Below, piece by piece: positions 8,601-16,634 of a stretch of DNA of 64,000 bases (positions within the stretch are counted from its first letter, which is position 1; each line of letters starts with the position of its first letter). Source of the stretch: Corallococcus macrosporus. GTDB taxonomy: Bacteria; Myxococcota; Myxococcia; Myxococcales; Myxococcaceae. Below the pieces are notes generated by a model. That model did no database searches. It was not told the origin of the DNA and saw only the letters and a program-made list of their open reading frames with translations. The position numbers and the translations under genes were made by a program. The DNA lies in contig NZ_JAFIMU010000007.1 of assembly GCF_017302985.1 (NCBI RefSeq), forward strand, positions 1,674,001-1,738,000. The letters are read 5' to 3'.

Positions 8601-9563
8601 TCAGCCGGCTTTCGTCGCGGTGCCGGCCTTCACCGCCGCGGCGTGCGCGGCCACCAGGCGCGGCAGCACGTTGTCCAGCATGGCCTGGATGTCATTGGCC
8701 CCCTTGGACGTCGGGTCCGCCACGAACACCGGGCGGCCCTCGCTGGAGGCCTGCGCGAACTTGGTGCACTGCCGGATGATGGTGGGCAGCAGGTACTCGG
8801 GGTAGTGCGTCTGGAGCGCCTCCAGCGCCTCCTTCGCCAGCTTGAAGGTGGCGTTGAAGGAGTTCACCACGATGAACACGTGGTCCAGCACGTGGTTCAG
8901 GTCCTCCTCCAGGCTCTGCACCGTTTCGAACAGCAGCTTGAGGCCGTGGAAGGACAGGAAGTCCGCGAGCACCGGCACGAACAGGTCGTTCGCGGCCATC
9001 AGCGCGTTCAGGTTGAGCAGGCCGAAGGACGGGGGCGCGTCGAAGACGATGAAGTCGTACTGCGCCTCCACGTCCTTGAGCGCGTTGCGCAGCTTGAACT
9101 CACGGCCCGCCATGGGCATCAGCGCCAGGTCCACCGTGGACATGCTCAGGTTGGACGGGATGAAGTCCAGGTTGGGCAGGGTGGACTTCTGCACCACCTG
9201 CGCGAGCGGCGTCTTGCGGACCAGCACGTCCAGGAGCGTCTTCTCGAAGTCCTCGCCCTCGTAGCCCAGGCACTTGGTGGCATGGCCCTGGCTGTCCAGG
9301 TCGATGAGGAGGACGGCGTAGCCCAGCTCCGCCAGGCGCCACGCGTAGGACGTGGAGAGGGACGTCTTGCCGGTGCCGCCCTTGAAGTTGAGGAAGAGCT
9401 GTTTGCGCAGGCCCGCGGTGGGGGGGAACTTGTTGAGCGTCGTGCGCAGCTCCCACACGTCATCCGGGCCGTAGGCGTCCTTGCGCAGCTCCGACGGGAT
9501 GGACTTCGGAGTCACGCCGAGCATCTCGGCTACCTGCTTCGAGCTGTACGTCGGCGCTTCCAT
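8601..9563 (-). CDS. pomZ: PomZ ParA/MinD-type ATPase for division positioning
   Basis: A 320-residue ParA-family ATPase. An N-terminal helix-turn-helix-like segment (SSKQVAEMLGVTPKSI, ~7-22) precedes a deviant Walker A motif KGGTGKTS (61-68), Walker A' DLDSQ (Asp88, Asp90) and Walker B FDAPPSFG. M. xanthus PomZ binds the nucleoid as an ATP-dimer, carries the PomXY cluster to midcell by biased diffusion, and so positions FtsZ; the D90 position used to lock that protein in the ATP state is conserved here. The ATG at 9563 has AAGGG 6 bases upstream, and the open frame upstream of it lacks family sequence. It sits between pomY (49-base gap) and pomX (9-base gap), one operon. Cytoplasmic. Confidence 0.92.
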   Translation of the reverse strand: MEAPTYSSKQVAEMLGVTPKSIPSELRKDAYGPDDVWELRTTLNKFPPTAGLRKQLFLNFKGGTGKTSLSTSYAWRLAELGYAVLLIDLDSQGHATKCLGYEGEDFEKTLLDVLVRKTPLAQVVQKSTLPNLDFIPSNLSMSTVDLALMPMAGREFKLRNALKDVEAQYDFIVFDAPPSFGLLNLNALMAANDLFVPVLADFLSFHGLKLLFETVQSLEEDLNHVLDHVFIVVNSFNATFKLAKEALEALQTHYPEYLLPTIIRQCTKFAQASSEGRPVFVADPTSKGANDIQAMLDNVLPRLVAAHAAAVKAGTATKAG

Positions 9564-9612
9564 GAACGACCCTTCGGATGACGTGTGAGGCCCGGCTGCG
9601 GTGCACCTTGCC

Positions 9613-11796
9613 TCAAGCGGCGAAGTATTTGTGCCCCCTTCGCACGATGGCCCCTCGGGCCACCAGCAGGGCAACGGCCTCCTGGGCCAGCTCCGCCGGG
9701 GCGGACAGCCCGGACGTCAGCTCGGCGAGCGAGCGGCCACGGACGGCGACCCGCACCTCCTGCAACATCGCCCCACACAGCGCTTCCACGGGAGACGGGC
9801 CGCGCTTGGGAGGAACCGGCGGCGCGGCGGAAGGCGCGGGAGCCCGGGCGGGAGGAGGCGCGCCCATGGCGACCAGCGCGGCCTGCACGGGAGTCCGGCG
9901 CGCCGCGGGCTGCGCGGGCGCGGGCGGCACCGGGGCCACGGGGCGCGACGGAGGTGCGGAAGGGCCTGAAGCGAAGGACACGTGCCCGCCGTTCGCGACG
10001 CGGGCAGGAGCGGGAGGAGCCCCGTGCATCACGGCCGGCGCGGAACGGGCCGCGCCCACCGTGGCGACCGCGAGCACGGGGGCGGCCATCGGAGCAGCGG
10101 TCCACTGCGAGGTGTTCACGGCGACGTCCGCGAGCGACACCGGCACCGCGTGCGCGGGAATCGAAGGGATGGGCGGCTGCGCGGCGACCGGGACGTTCAC
10201 CTGCTGAGCGTCGTGCGCGATGACCTGGGCGCCCACCTGCTGCGCAACCGTCGCGCCCTGCGCCGCCACGGGCTGCACCTGAGCCATGGCCGCGTGCTGC
10301 ACGGTGGCCACCGGCTGCGCGGCATTCACGGCCACGGGCTGCACGCCGGCCACGGACTGCGCACCATGCACCGCCACGGGCTGCGCGCCAGCCACGGCCT
10401 GCGCGCCCTGCCCCACTGCCTGCGCCACCTCCGTGGCCACGGGCGCCACACGCACGGGCTCCACGGGCTTTGCTTCCAGCGTCGCGCGAACAGGCTTCAC
10501 GGGGAGCGTCGCCAGCCGGCGGATCTCCCGGCGCCGGTGCGCATCATCCAGCGCGACCACCGCGGACACGTCGTGGCCCAGGATGCGCGACAGGCTCTGC
10601 GCCGCCGCCTTGCGCACGCGCGCCTCGCTGTCGTCCAGCGCGCCCAAGAGCAGCGTCCGCGCGTTCTCGCCCCGGCCCGCGCCCAGCGCAAGCGCCGCCA
10701 GCGCTCGGACCTCCGGATCCGTGTCGTGGATCGCGTCCTCGCCCAGCCGCCGCGCCGTCTCTCCCTCCAACCCCAGGGCCAGCAGCGACGCCCGCCGGCG
10801 CACCGACCGGTCCGAGTCCTTCATCGCCTGCGCCAGGTGCGGCGCCGCGTCCTTCGGCGCCAGCACCAGCAGCGCCTTCAACGCCGCGATGCGCACCTCC
10901 GGCACCGGCGAAGACAGGAGCGGCGACACCACCGACGCGCCCTCCTCCCGGCACAGCCCCGCGAATGCCTGCACCAGCGCCACCTGCGCCGTCGCGTCCG
11001 TCTCCGCATGCAGCGCCGCCGCCAGCGCGGGCGCCGCCGCCGGGTGCGCCAGCGCCTTCAGCCGCTCCGCCGCCCGCACCCGCGCCGCCGCGTCCGCCGC
11101 CGACAGCTCCCGCACGGAGAACCCGAACAGCGTCTCGTCCGTGGTGCTGCCCGCGTGCCCCGACAGCTCCGCCATCTGCTCCGCGCTCACCCGCAGACGA
11201 CCCTCGCTGTGCAGCCGCTGCGCCTCGCGCGCCACCGGCGACAGCCCGGACTCCGCCGCGCTCGACGAGGCCGACGGCGCCCGGGGCGGGATGGGCGCGG
11301 GAGGACGCTCCGTCCACGGCACGGCCGGCTCCGCGGACTTCAGCGGCACCGCGGGCCCGCTGTACGGCGTGCGCACCGCGGGCACGTCCCCGCGGAGGAT
11401 CACCTCGCTGCGCAGCTGCGAGATGAACGACGCCAGGTCGAACCCCAGCTCGTCGGCATCGTCGTCCGCCACCGCGCGCGCCTGCCCCGAGGAGTGGATC
11501 CGGCTCGCGTCCAGCAGCTTCGCCATCAACTGGTCGCGCTCCAGCCGCAGCGCGTGGTTGACCCGGTTCAGCTCCTCGCGCTCCGTCTGCGCGCGGCCGC
11601 TCTTGACCTCCAGCTCGGCCAGCTCCCGGCGCAGGTCCAGCTCGCGCTGGTGCGCCTCCGCCAGGTCTTCCTTGAGGTGCGTCAGCTCGTCGCGCGCGGA
11701 CGCCAGCTCGCCATGCAACTGCTGCGCACGGGCCTCGAAGTAGACGATCTTTTCGAGTGCGCTCTTGAGCAGCGCGTCCGGACGCTCGTCACTCAC
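9613..11796 (-). CDS. pomY: PomY-like division-site protein (coiled coil, HEAT repeats)
   Basis: A 727-residue protein, first gene of the pom operon. Order: an N-terminal coiled coil (~5-110), a linker, HEAT-type helical repeats (~229-417, repeating patterns such as PEVRxAALKALxxL and DSEARVRKAAAQSL), a long disordered linker made of degenerate AQPVA repeats (~452-532) and Ala/Pro-rich sequence, and a small winged-helix-like C-terminal region (~665-727). In M. xanthus PomY binds the PomX scaffold, activates PomZ together with it, and forms condensates that nucleate FtsZ. The GTG at 11796 (SDERPDALLKSALEKIVYFEARAQ) is chosen because the coiled coil starts there; the upstream open frame has no coding character. 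The promoter should lie in 11797-12026, shared with a divergent gene. Confidence 0.85.
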   Translation of the reverse strand: MSDERPDALLKSALEKIVYFEARAQQLHGELASARDELTHLKEDLAEAHQRELDLRRELAELEVKSGRAQTEREELNRVNHALRLERDQLMAKLLDASRIHSSGQARAVADDDADELGFDLASFISQLRSEVILRGDVPAVRTPYSGPAVPLKSAEPAVPWTERPPAPIPPRAPSASSSAAESGLSPVAREAQRLHSEGRLRVSAEQMAELSGHAGSTTDETLFGFSVRELSAADAAARVRAAERLKALAHPAAAPALAAALHAETDATAQVALVQAFAGLCREEGASVVSPLLSSPVPEVRIAALKALLVLAPKDAAPHLAQAMKDSDRSVRRRASLLALGLEGETARRLGEDAIHDTDPEVRALAALALGAGRGENARTLLLGALDDSEARVRKAAAQSLSRILGHDVSAVVALDDAHRRREIRRLATLPVKPVRATLEAKPVEPVRVAPVATEVAQAVGQGAQAVAGAQPVAVHGAQSVAGVQPVAVNAAQPVATVQHAAMAQVQPVAAQGATVAQQVGAQVIAHDAQQVNVPVAAQPPIPSIPAHAVPVSLADVAVNTSQWTAAPMAAPVLAVATVGAARSAPAVMHGAPPAPARVANGGHVSFASGPSAPPSRPVAPVPPAPAQPAARRTPVQAALVAMGAPPPARAPAPSAAPPVPPKRGPSPVEALCGAMLQEVRVAVRGRSLAELTSGLSAPAELAQEAVALLVARGAIVRRGHKYFAA
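10200..10445 (-). repeat. Degenerate AQPVA-coding repeats inside pomY
   Basis: Imperfect tandem 18-24-base units built on GCCACGGGCTGC (plus-strand sense) recur at least eight times. They encode Gln/Ala/Val-rich linker repeats of PomY. Such a tract is prone to length change by slippage or recombination and probably differs between strains. Confidence 0.7.
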
Positions 11797-11909
11797 GACT
11801 GGCTCTGGCCTCCCCGCGAAGGCGCTCGGCGGCGCTCCCCGGTTCGCGACACCGAAGGGACTCCCCGGTTTCCCGACTCGGCGTCGGGGCGGGCACCTTA
11901 TGTCAGCCC

Positions 11910-11922
11910 TACGTGCTACGTA
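11910..11922. promoter_or_regulatory. Small palindrome in pomY/NMO divergent region
   Basis: TACGT-GCT-ACGTA is a perfect dyad in a locally AT-richer stretch between the divergent pomY (start 11796) and nitronate monooxygenase (start 12027) genes. It could be an operator or part of a promoter. Position and symmetry are the only evidence. Confidence 0.3.
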
Positions 11923-12026
11923 AACCACGGAAACACCAGGGGTTTTCCCCCGCCGGGACACGCTGTGATTGACAACGCCGCCCAGGCCGATTTTTCGGCC
12001 TCGCGCTCGCGTGCACGCATGCTCCA

Positions 12027-12917
12027 ATGCGCGTCATGGCCCCTTCGCGCATCGAGACGGACGTCACCCGGATGTTGGGCATCCGCTATCCCATCATCGC
12101 CGCCCCCATGTTCCTGGTGTCCAACGCTGGGCTGCTGGAGGCCGCCGGACGCGCGGGCGCCATCGGCGCGGTGCCGTCGCTCAACTACCGCACCGCGCAG
12201 GCGTACCGGGACTTCCTGGACACGTTCCCGAAGGACGTGCCCTTCGGCGTGAACCTCATCCTCAAGTGGGCCGAGCGCCTGGAGGAGGACGTGGCCGCGA
12301 CGGTGGAGCGCCAGGTGCCGCTGGTCATCACCAGCCTGGGCGACCCCACGCCCATCGTGGAGCGCGTGCACGCGTACGGCGGCAAGGTGTGGAGCGACGT
12401 GATTTCGCTGCGCCACGCGGAGAAGGCCGTGAAGGCCGGCGTGGACGCGCTGGTCGCGGTGGGCAGCGGCGCGGGCGGCCACGCGGGCAACCTGAGCCCC
12501 ATGGTGCTGGGCCCGTGGCTCAAGGCGGAGCTGGGCGTGCCCGTGGTGCTCGCGGGCGCGCTGTCCACGGGGCGCCACCTGGCCGCGACGCTCGCGCTGG
12601 GCATGGATGGCGCGTACGTGGGCACGCGCTTCCTGGCCACGGAAGAGGCCGGCGCCGCGCCCGACTACAAGCAGGCGCTGGTGGACTCCGGGCCCGAGGA
12701 CCTCGAGTACACGAAGGAGGTGACGGGCGTGCACGGCAACTTCATCAAGAGCGCGCTGGAGCGCTTCCGCGCGGGCCAGGGCAAGGCGTGGAAGGACACG
12801 TGGAGCGCGGGCCAGGGCGTGGCCTTCGTGAAGGACGTGCTGCCCGCCGCCACCGTCGTGGAGCGCATGGTGCGCGAGTACTCGGAAGCGCGCGCCGCAC
12901 TGCCGTCCGAATCCTGA
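12027..12917 (+). CDS. Nitronate monooxygenase (NPD family, FMN)
   Basis: A 296-residue TIM-barrel flavoprotein of the 2-nitropropane dioxygenase / nitronate monooxygenase family. Visible family features are the N-terminal YPIIAAPMFLVSN, the phosphate-binding GSGAGGHAGN near residue 150, and GALSTGRHLAATLALGMDGAYVGTRF, which holds FMN. The His of GGHAG corresponds to the catalytic His in class I enzymes. Such enzymes oxidise nitronates and some act as enoyl reductases, so the substrate is uncertain. The start at 12027 (or the in-frame ATG at 12036) has no clear ribosome site. It is divergent from pomY and followed by a hairpin at 12963. No signal peptide. Confidence 0.85.
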   Translation: MRVMAPSRIETDVTRMLGIRYPIIAAPMFLVSNAGLLEAAGRAGAIGAVPSLNYRTAQAYRDFLDTFPKDVPFGVNLILKWAERLEEDVAATVERQVPLVITSLGDPTPIVERVHAYGGKVWSDVISLRHAEKAVKAGVDALVAVGSGAGGHAGNLSPMVLGPWLKAELGVPVVLAGALSTGRHLAATLALGMDGAYVGTRFLATEEAGAAPDYKQALVDSGPEDLEYTKEVTGVHGNFIKSALERFRAGQGKAWKDTWSAGQGVAFVKDVLPAATVVERMVREYSEARAALPSES

Positions 12918-13357
12918 AGCAGCGCTGAAGCAGCACCGGAGCCACTTCGGGTCGCAGCGCCCCGCTTCCGGCCGCCCACCGCCGGAAGCGCGCGGTCTCC
13001 CCGGACCCTCGCGAAACCGTCTCCCAGCCCACGAAGCAACCTGGCACGTCGGGCGACCTCGCACGGCCTTCCCGTGACGTCATGGGAGGGGCGGAGGCGT
13101 GCCCGCCTACCACCCCGGTTCGACGCGCATCACACGCGCGAAAAAATCACCCGGGAAGCCTTGCGAAACGCGCGCGAGAGAACGGCGGAAACAGCGGATT
13201 GTCGCGGGTTTGCGGGCCCTGTCCGCACGCCCGGAGATGTCAGACCCCGCTCGTAATCTGTGTCTCACGAGGTCACGCATAGCAGCGACTTCTTCCCGGT
13301 ACCTCTCCGTCTGAAAAGCGGGGGGAGAAGCTCCTCTTTCGACAGGTTTTCCACGCC
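12918..13357. other. 440-base intergenic region
   Basis: No credible gene. It holds a terminator-like hairpin (12963-12990), a TGACGTCA palindrome (13075-13082), an A-rich stretch around 13140, and an inverted CTCGT/ACGAG pair (13250-13254, 13267-13271) about 90-105 bases before the XRE regulator start, which could be part of its promoter or an autoregulatory site. Short open frames here lack ribosome sites and protein-like composition. Confidence 0.5.
12963..12990 (+). terminator. Hairpin after nitronate monooxygenase
   Basis: A perfect 10-bp stem (CGCTTCCGGC / GCCGGAAGCG) with an 8-nt loop lies 46 bases after the stop. There is no T-tract after it, so it may act with Rho or mainly protect the transcript 3' end. 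Confidence 0.5.
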
Positions 13358-13732
13358 ATGGAACAACGACTGGCAACCCTCATTGGAAACGCGGTGCGAG
13401 TGGCCCGGCAGCGCCTGGAGCTGACGCAGGCCGATGTCGCCGAGCGCGTCGGCATCGCCACCGAGGTGTACGGGCGGCTGGAGCGCGGGCACATGCTGCC
13501 CAGCGTGCGGACGTTGAGGAAGTTGTGCCTGGTGCTCAGCTGCTCGTCGGATGTGCTGCTCGGGTTGAGCGCGACGGCGGCGGTGACCGAGGACGGCGCG
13601 CCGCAGCTCGCGGAGGATCCGCCGGAGTACCGCGAGCGTCCGGAAGTGCGCCGCCTGATGCGCACCGTGCGCAAGCTGGACTCCCCGCGCCTGCGCCTGT
13701 TGGGGCAGGTCGCGCACGCGCTGGAGCGATGA
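13358..13732 (+). CDS. XRE-family transcriptional regulator
   Basis: A 124-residue protein with an N-terminal Cro/C1-type helix-turn-helix (residues ~8-65: VARQRLELTQADVAERVG, then ATEVYGRLERGHMLPSVRTLRKL). The tail (~70-124) is basic and helical (PEVRRLMRTVRKLDSPRLRLLGQVAHALER), probably for dimerisation. It stands alone after a 440-base non-coding region and converges with a histidine kinase gene only 4 bases away. No partner toxin or phage gene lies nearby, so this is more likely a chromosomal regulator than an antitoxin or prophage repressor. Target genes unknown; self-regulation is plausible. Confidence 0.88.
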   Translation: MEQRLATLIGNAVRVARQRLELTQADVAERVGIATEVYGRLERGHMLPSVRTLRKLCLVLSCSSDVLLGLSATAAVTEDGAPQLAEDPPEYRERPEVRRLMRTVRKLDSPRLRLLGQVAHALER

Positions 13733-13736
13733 GGCG

Positions 13737-15128
13737 CTACTCCGCCGCGGGCTCCGCGTTCGCGTCCACGGCGGCGGGGGGCTCCCGGTGGACAGGGGGG
13801 GATGAAGTCCCGGCGACGGGCAGCCGGAGGATGAAGCGCGCACCGCCTTCCGCGCGGTTCTCCGCCTCCAGGGTGCCGCCCGCGCGCGCCACGTAGTCGC
13901 GGCAGAGCGCCAGGCCCAGGCCGGTGCCCTTGCCGGGCGGCTTGGTGGTGAAGAAGGGCTCGAAGAGGCGCGGCAGCGCGGCCTCCGGGATGCCCGGCCC
14001 GTTGTCCTCCACCTCCACCCGCACGCGGCCGTCGTCCATGCGCGCGCGCAGCGTCACGTGCGCGGGCTTGCTGGAGCGCGAGCCCTCCAGCGCGTCCGCG
14101 GCGTTGAGCAGCAGGTTCACCAGCACCTGCACCAGGTGGCGGGCCGTGACGCGCGCGGGGGCCAGCCCCGGCGCCACGTCGCGCTCCACCACGCCCAGAC
14201 TCCGCAGCCGCACCGAGGCCAGCCGCTGCGCCTCGGCCAGCGTCTCCGCGACGTCGCAGGACTCCGCGCCGTCGGGGGCCTCGCGGGAGAACAGGCGCAG
14301 GTCGGTGACGATTTGCTGGATGCGCAGCACGCCCTGCTGCGTCTCCTCCAGCACGCGCCGCACGTCCTCCAGGTCGTCGGGCGCGCCGTGGGCCCATTCC
14401 TCCTGGAGGTAGTGCAGGTTCGACTTCACGTACGCGAGCGGGTTGTTCACCTCGTGGGCCACGCCCGCGGCCAATTGCCCCACCACCACCAGCCGCTCCA
14501 CCTCCGCGCGCTGGCGCTCCACGCGCGCGCGGCGCGACTCGCTCTCCGCCAGCTGGCGCAGGGCCTCCACGCGCTCCAGGTGCGCGGTGCGCTCCGCGGC
14601 GCGCAGCTTGCGGAAGGCCTCCGCGCCGTGCGCGGACACCGCGAACACGAAGAGCAGGCTGATGCACTGGCTGACGAACGTCGCCCACGGCACGTGGGAC
14701 AGCCACGTCATCACCACCACCGCCACCAGCGTGCCGCCGATGGCGAACCACACCGGCAGCCGCTGGCCCGGGACGAAGACGGTGACGAAGAGGGGCACCG
14801 TGTAGAAGGCGGGGAACAGCGGGCTGGACAGGCCCCCGGTGAGCTGGATGCACACGGTGAGCGCCGCCAGGCTGACGATGCCGGACGCGATGCCGCTGAA
14901 CGGAGGCCTCAGCCACCCCGCGCCCACCAGGGCCCCCAGCACGAGGAACGACCCGGCCCACAGCAGGTGCACCGCCAGGAAGTCCGCGCGGAAGCCGCCC
15001 AGCACCAGCGGGTGCGCCAGCGAGCCCAGCGCGATGAGCAGCGCGCACAGCCAATACGTGCGCCGCCGGACCCGCTGACGGGCCCGGACATCCGCGTCGT
15101 CCCACGCGCTGGCGGCCAGAGGCGTCAC
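13737..15128 (-). CDS. Membrane sensor histidine kinase
   Basis: A 463-residue kinase. About six hydrophobic helices fill residues ~24-180 with very short loops, so the signal is probably sensed in or near the membrane. A coiled linker leads to a HisKA dimerisation domain with phospho-accepting His225 (AAGVAHEVNNPLAYVKS) and an HATPase domain with N-box NLLLNAADALEG, G1 DNGPGIP and G2 GKGTGLGLALC. The Pro/Ala-rich last 25 residues are disordered. The start is a GTG at 15128 without a good ribosome site, so a slightly different start is possible. No response regulator is adjacent; orphan kinases are common in myxobacteria. The gene follows a PLD-like gene by 46 bases on the same strand. Confidence 0.88.
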   Translation of the reverse strand: MTPLAASAWDDADVRARQRVRRRTYWLCALLIALGSLAHPLVLGGFRADFLAVHLLWAGSFLVLGALVGAGWLRPPFSGIASGIVSLAALTVCIQLTGGLSSPLFPAFYTVPLFVTVFVPGQRLPVWFAIGGTLVAVVVMTWLSHVPWATFVSQCISLLFVFAVSAHGAEAFRKLRAAERTAHLERVEALRQLAESESRRARVERQRAEVERLVVVGQLAAGVAHEVNNPLAYVKSNLHYLQEEWAHGAPDDLEDVRRVLEETQQGVLRIQQIVTDLRLFSREAPDGAESCDVAETLAEAQRLASVRLRSLGVVERDVAPGLAPARVTARHLVQVLVNLLLNAADALEGSRSSKPAHVTLRARMDDGRVRVEVEDNGPGIPEAALPRLFEPFFTTKPPGKGTGLGLALCRDYVARAGGTLEAENRAEGGARFILRLPVAGTSSPPVHREPPAAVDANAEPAAE

Positions 15129-15174
15129 TCCGAGCGGGTCCGCCCGTGCACGCCGCGAGGCGCGAAGTACGGCT

Positions 15175-15804
15175 TCATGTGGATTTCTCCCGGGGACGGC
15201 TCAAGCGCCGGGACTTCCCCAACCGCACCGCGTCCCGTCCCCGTTTCTTCGCCTGTCCGCCGCCGGAGGGCAAGATGGGGTCCGGACACACCGCGCGCAG
15301 CCGACAGCCGCGGCACTCGGCGCCGCTCCACACCGCGTCAAAGAGGGCGGTCGTCCGGTCGATGGTGTCGAAGTCCTCGGTCACGAAGCCCAGCTCGAAG
15401 TTGCGGACGTCATCGCCCTTGGCGCCCAGTCCCGCGCCGGTGAGGTTGGCGCTTCCCAGGTAGACCCAGGCGCCATCCACCACCACCGCCTTGAAGTGCA
15501 CGCGCGGGCACACCTTCAGTTCCAGCCCCCCCTTCACCAGCCGGGAGCGGGCGTCGAACGCGGCCCGGAACGGCCGGCTGGGCAGCTCCGCGTGCAGGAG
15601 CCGCAGCGCCACGCCCCGGGCGGCCAGCCCGTCCAGCACCTCCAGCAGCGGCACGAACGCCCCCTTCGAGCGCTCCACGTACATGGCCTTCACGTTGGCG
15701 GTGGCCATCCACACCGACTCGCGCGCGTGGGCCAGCTTGCGCAGCACGACCTCCCGGTACAGCGCGCTCCCCGACAGCAGCTCCGCGTCGATGGGCCTTG
15801 TCAT
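15175..15804 (-). CDS. PLD-like protein with one HKD motif and Cys cluster
   Basis: A 209-residue phospholipase D superfamily protein with a single HKD signature: His103-x-Lys105, Asp110 and GSAN at 117-120. Single-HKD members work as dimers and include nucleases and phosphodiesterases. After the domain comes CRGCRLRAVC (Cys164, Cys167, Cys173), a small cysteine cluster that could bind zinc or an Fe-S centre, then a basic tail (KKRGRDAVRLGKSRRLSRPREK) suited to nucleic-acid binding. No signal peptide, so cytoplasmic. The ATG at 15804 is clear. A nuclease role is my inference; a lipid-processing role is less likely given the tail. Confidence 0.75.
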   Translation of the reverse strand: MTRPIDAELLSGSALYREVVLRKLAHARESVWMATANVKAMYVERSKGAFVPLLEVLDGLAARGVALRLLHAELPSRPFRAAFDARSRLVKGGLELKVCPRVHFKAVVVDGAWVYLGSANLTGAGLGAKGDDVRNFELGFVTEDFDTIDRTTALFDAVWSGAECRGCRLRAVCPDPILPSGGGQAKKRGRDAVRLGKSRRLSRPREKST

Positions 15805-15892
15805 GTCACCCAGCGTCGCACACAGGATTACACGACGCCATCCCCCGCCGCCCGGGACCGTCCTGCGGTGGATGCGGCCCCCCGTGGCGACT

Positions 15893-15912
15893 TGACCGGT
15901 GACCGGCGGTCA
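15893..15912. promoter_or_regulatory. Putative TetR operator upstream of regulator
   Basis: Two direct TGACCGG half-sites (15893-15899 and 15900-15906) are followed by CGGTCA; the second copy forms a perfect 13-bp palindrome TGACCG-G-CGGTCA (15900-15912). It ends 14 bases before the ATG of the TetR gene, the usual place for autorepression. The same site may control the two aldehyde dehydrogenases if they share the transcript. Confidence 0.6.
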
Positions 15913-15926
15913 TTTAACTCCGGGTC

Positions 15927-16601
15927 ATGGCGGGAGCACTGGCCGCGAAGCGCGTCGTGGCGCCGCGGGCGCGGCGGGACGAGGACAAGGAAGCGCGGCG
16001 GCGGGAGCTGCTGGACGCGGCGCGCGAGCTGTTCGAGGCCACGTCGTTCGCCCAGGTGAAGATGGCGGACGTCGCGGCGCGCACGGGCCTGGCGAAGGGG
16101 ACGGTGTTCCTCTACTTCCCGACGAAGGAGGCGCTGTTCCTGGCGCTCCTGGACGACCTGCTCACCGCGTGGTTCGCGAAGCTGAACGGCCAGCTGTCCT
16201 CCCAGGGCGGCACGTGGACGGGCCACCAGCTGGCGCGCACGTTGGCCGCGTCGCTGGAGGGGGAAGAGACCTTCACGCGGCTCCTGGCGCTGATGCAGAC
16301 GGTGCTGGAGCAGAACGTGACCGTGGCCCAGACGCAGGCGTTCAAGGAGCGCGTGCTGATGGCCATGGGGACGACGGCGGCGCTGCTCCAGGCGCGGCTG
16401 CCCTTCCTCACGCCGGAGACCGCGGGCCAGGTCATCCGCCACGTGCACGCGCTGATGACGGGCCTGCGGCAGATGGCGGACATCGCGCCCGTGGCGCGCG
16501 AGGTGCTGACGCTGCCGCACATGGCGCCCCTGCGCGTGGACTTCACCGCCGAGCTGACGGCGGCCATCACCACCCTTCTTCGCGGGCTCGAGCCCCGCTG
16601 A
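15927..16601 (+). CDS. TetR/AcrR-family transcriptional regulator
   Basis: A 224-residue regulator. The N-terminal DNA-binding domain (~22-75) shows the standard pattern RRRELLDAARELFE ... VKMADVAARTGLAKGTVFLYFPTKEALF; the rest is an all-helical ligand-binding and dimerisation domain. A short basic leader (AAKRVVAPRARRDEDKEARR) precedes the first helix. A palindrome TGACCGGCGGTCA just upstream of the start is a likely autoregulatory operator. The gene is followed after 33 bases by two aldehyde dehydrogenases in the same direction, so it may respond to an aldehyde, a fatty acid or a related hydrophobic compound; that ligand is inferred from context only. Confidence 0.9.
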   Translation: MAGALAAKRVVAPRARRDEDKEARRRELLDAARELFEATSFAQVKMADVAARTGLAKGTVFLYFPTKEALFLALLDDLLTAWFAKLNGQLSSQGGTWTGHQLARTLAASLEGEETFTRLLALMQTVLEQNVTVAQTQAFKERVLMAMGTTAALLQARLPFLTPETAGQVIRHVHALMTGLRQMADIAPVAREVLTLPHMAPLRVDFTAELTAAITTLLRGLEPR

Positions 16602-16634
16602 CCCTTTGCGCATTTCCTGAAACGGAGCTCCGTC

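Noticed and set aside
12918-13357. Short open frames on both strands (for example 13099-13314)
   Set aside because: No ribosome site, biased Arg/Ala content and no conserved motif; treated as non-coding.
13358-15128. XRE regulator as antitoxin or prophage repressor
   Set aside because: No toxin-like partner, integrase or phage gene nearby; the neighbour is an ordinary histidine kinase in convergent orientation.
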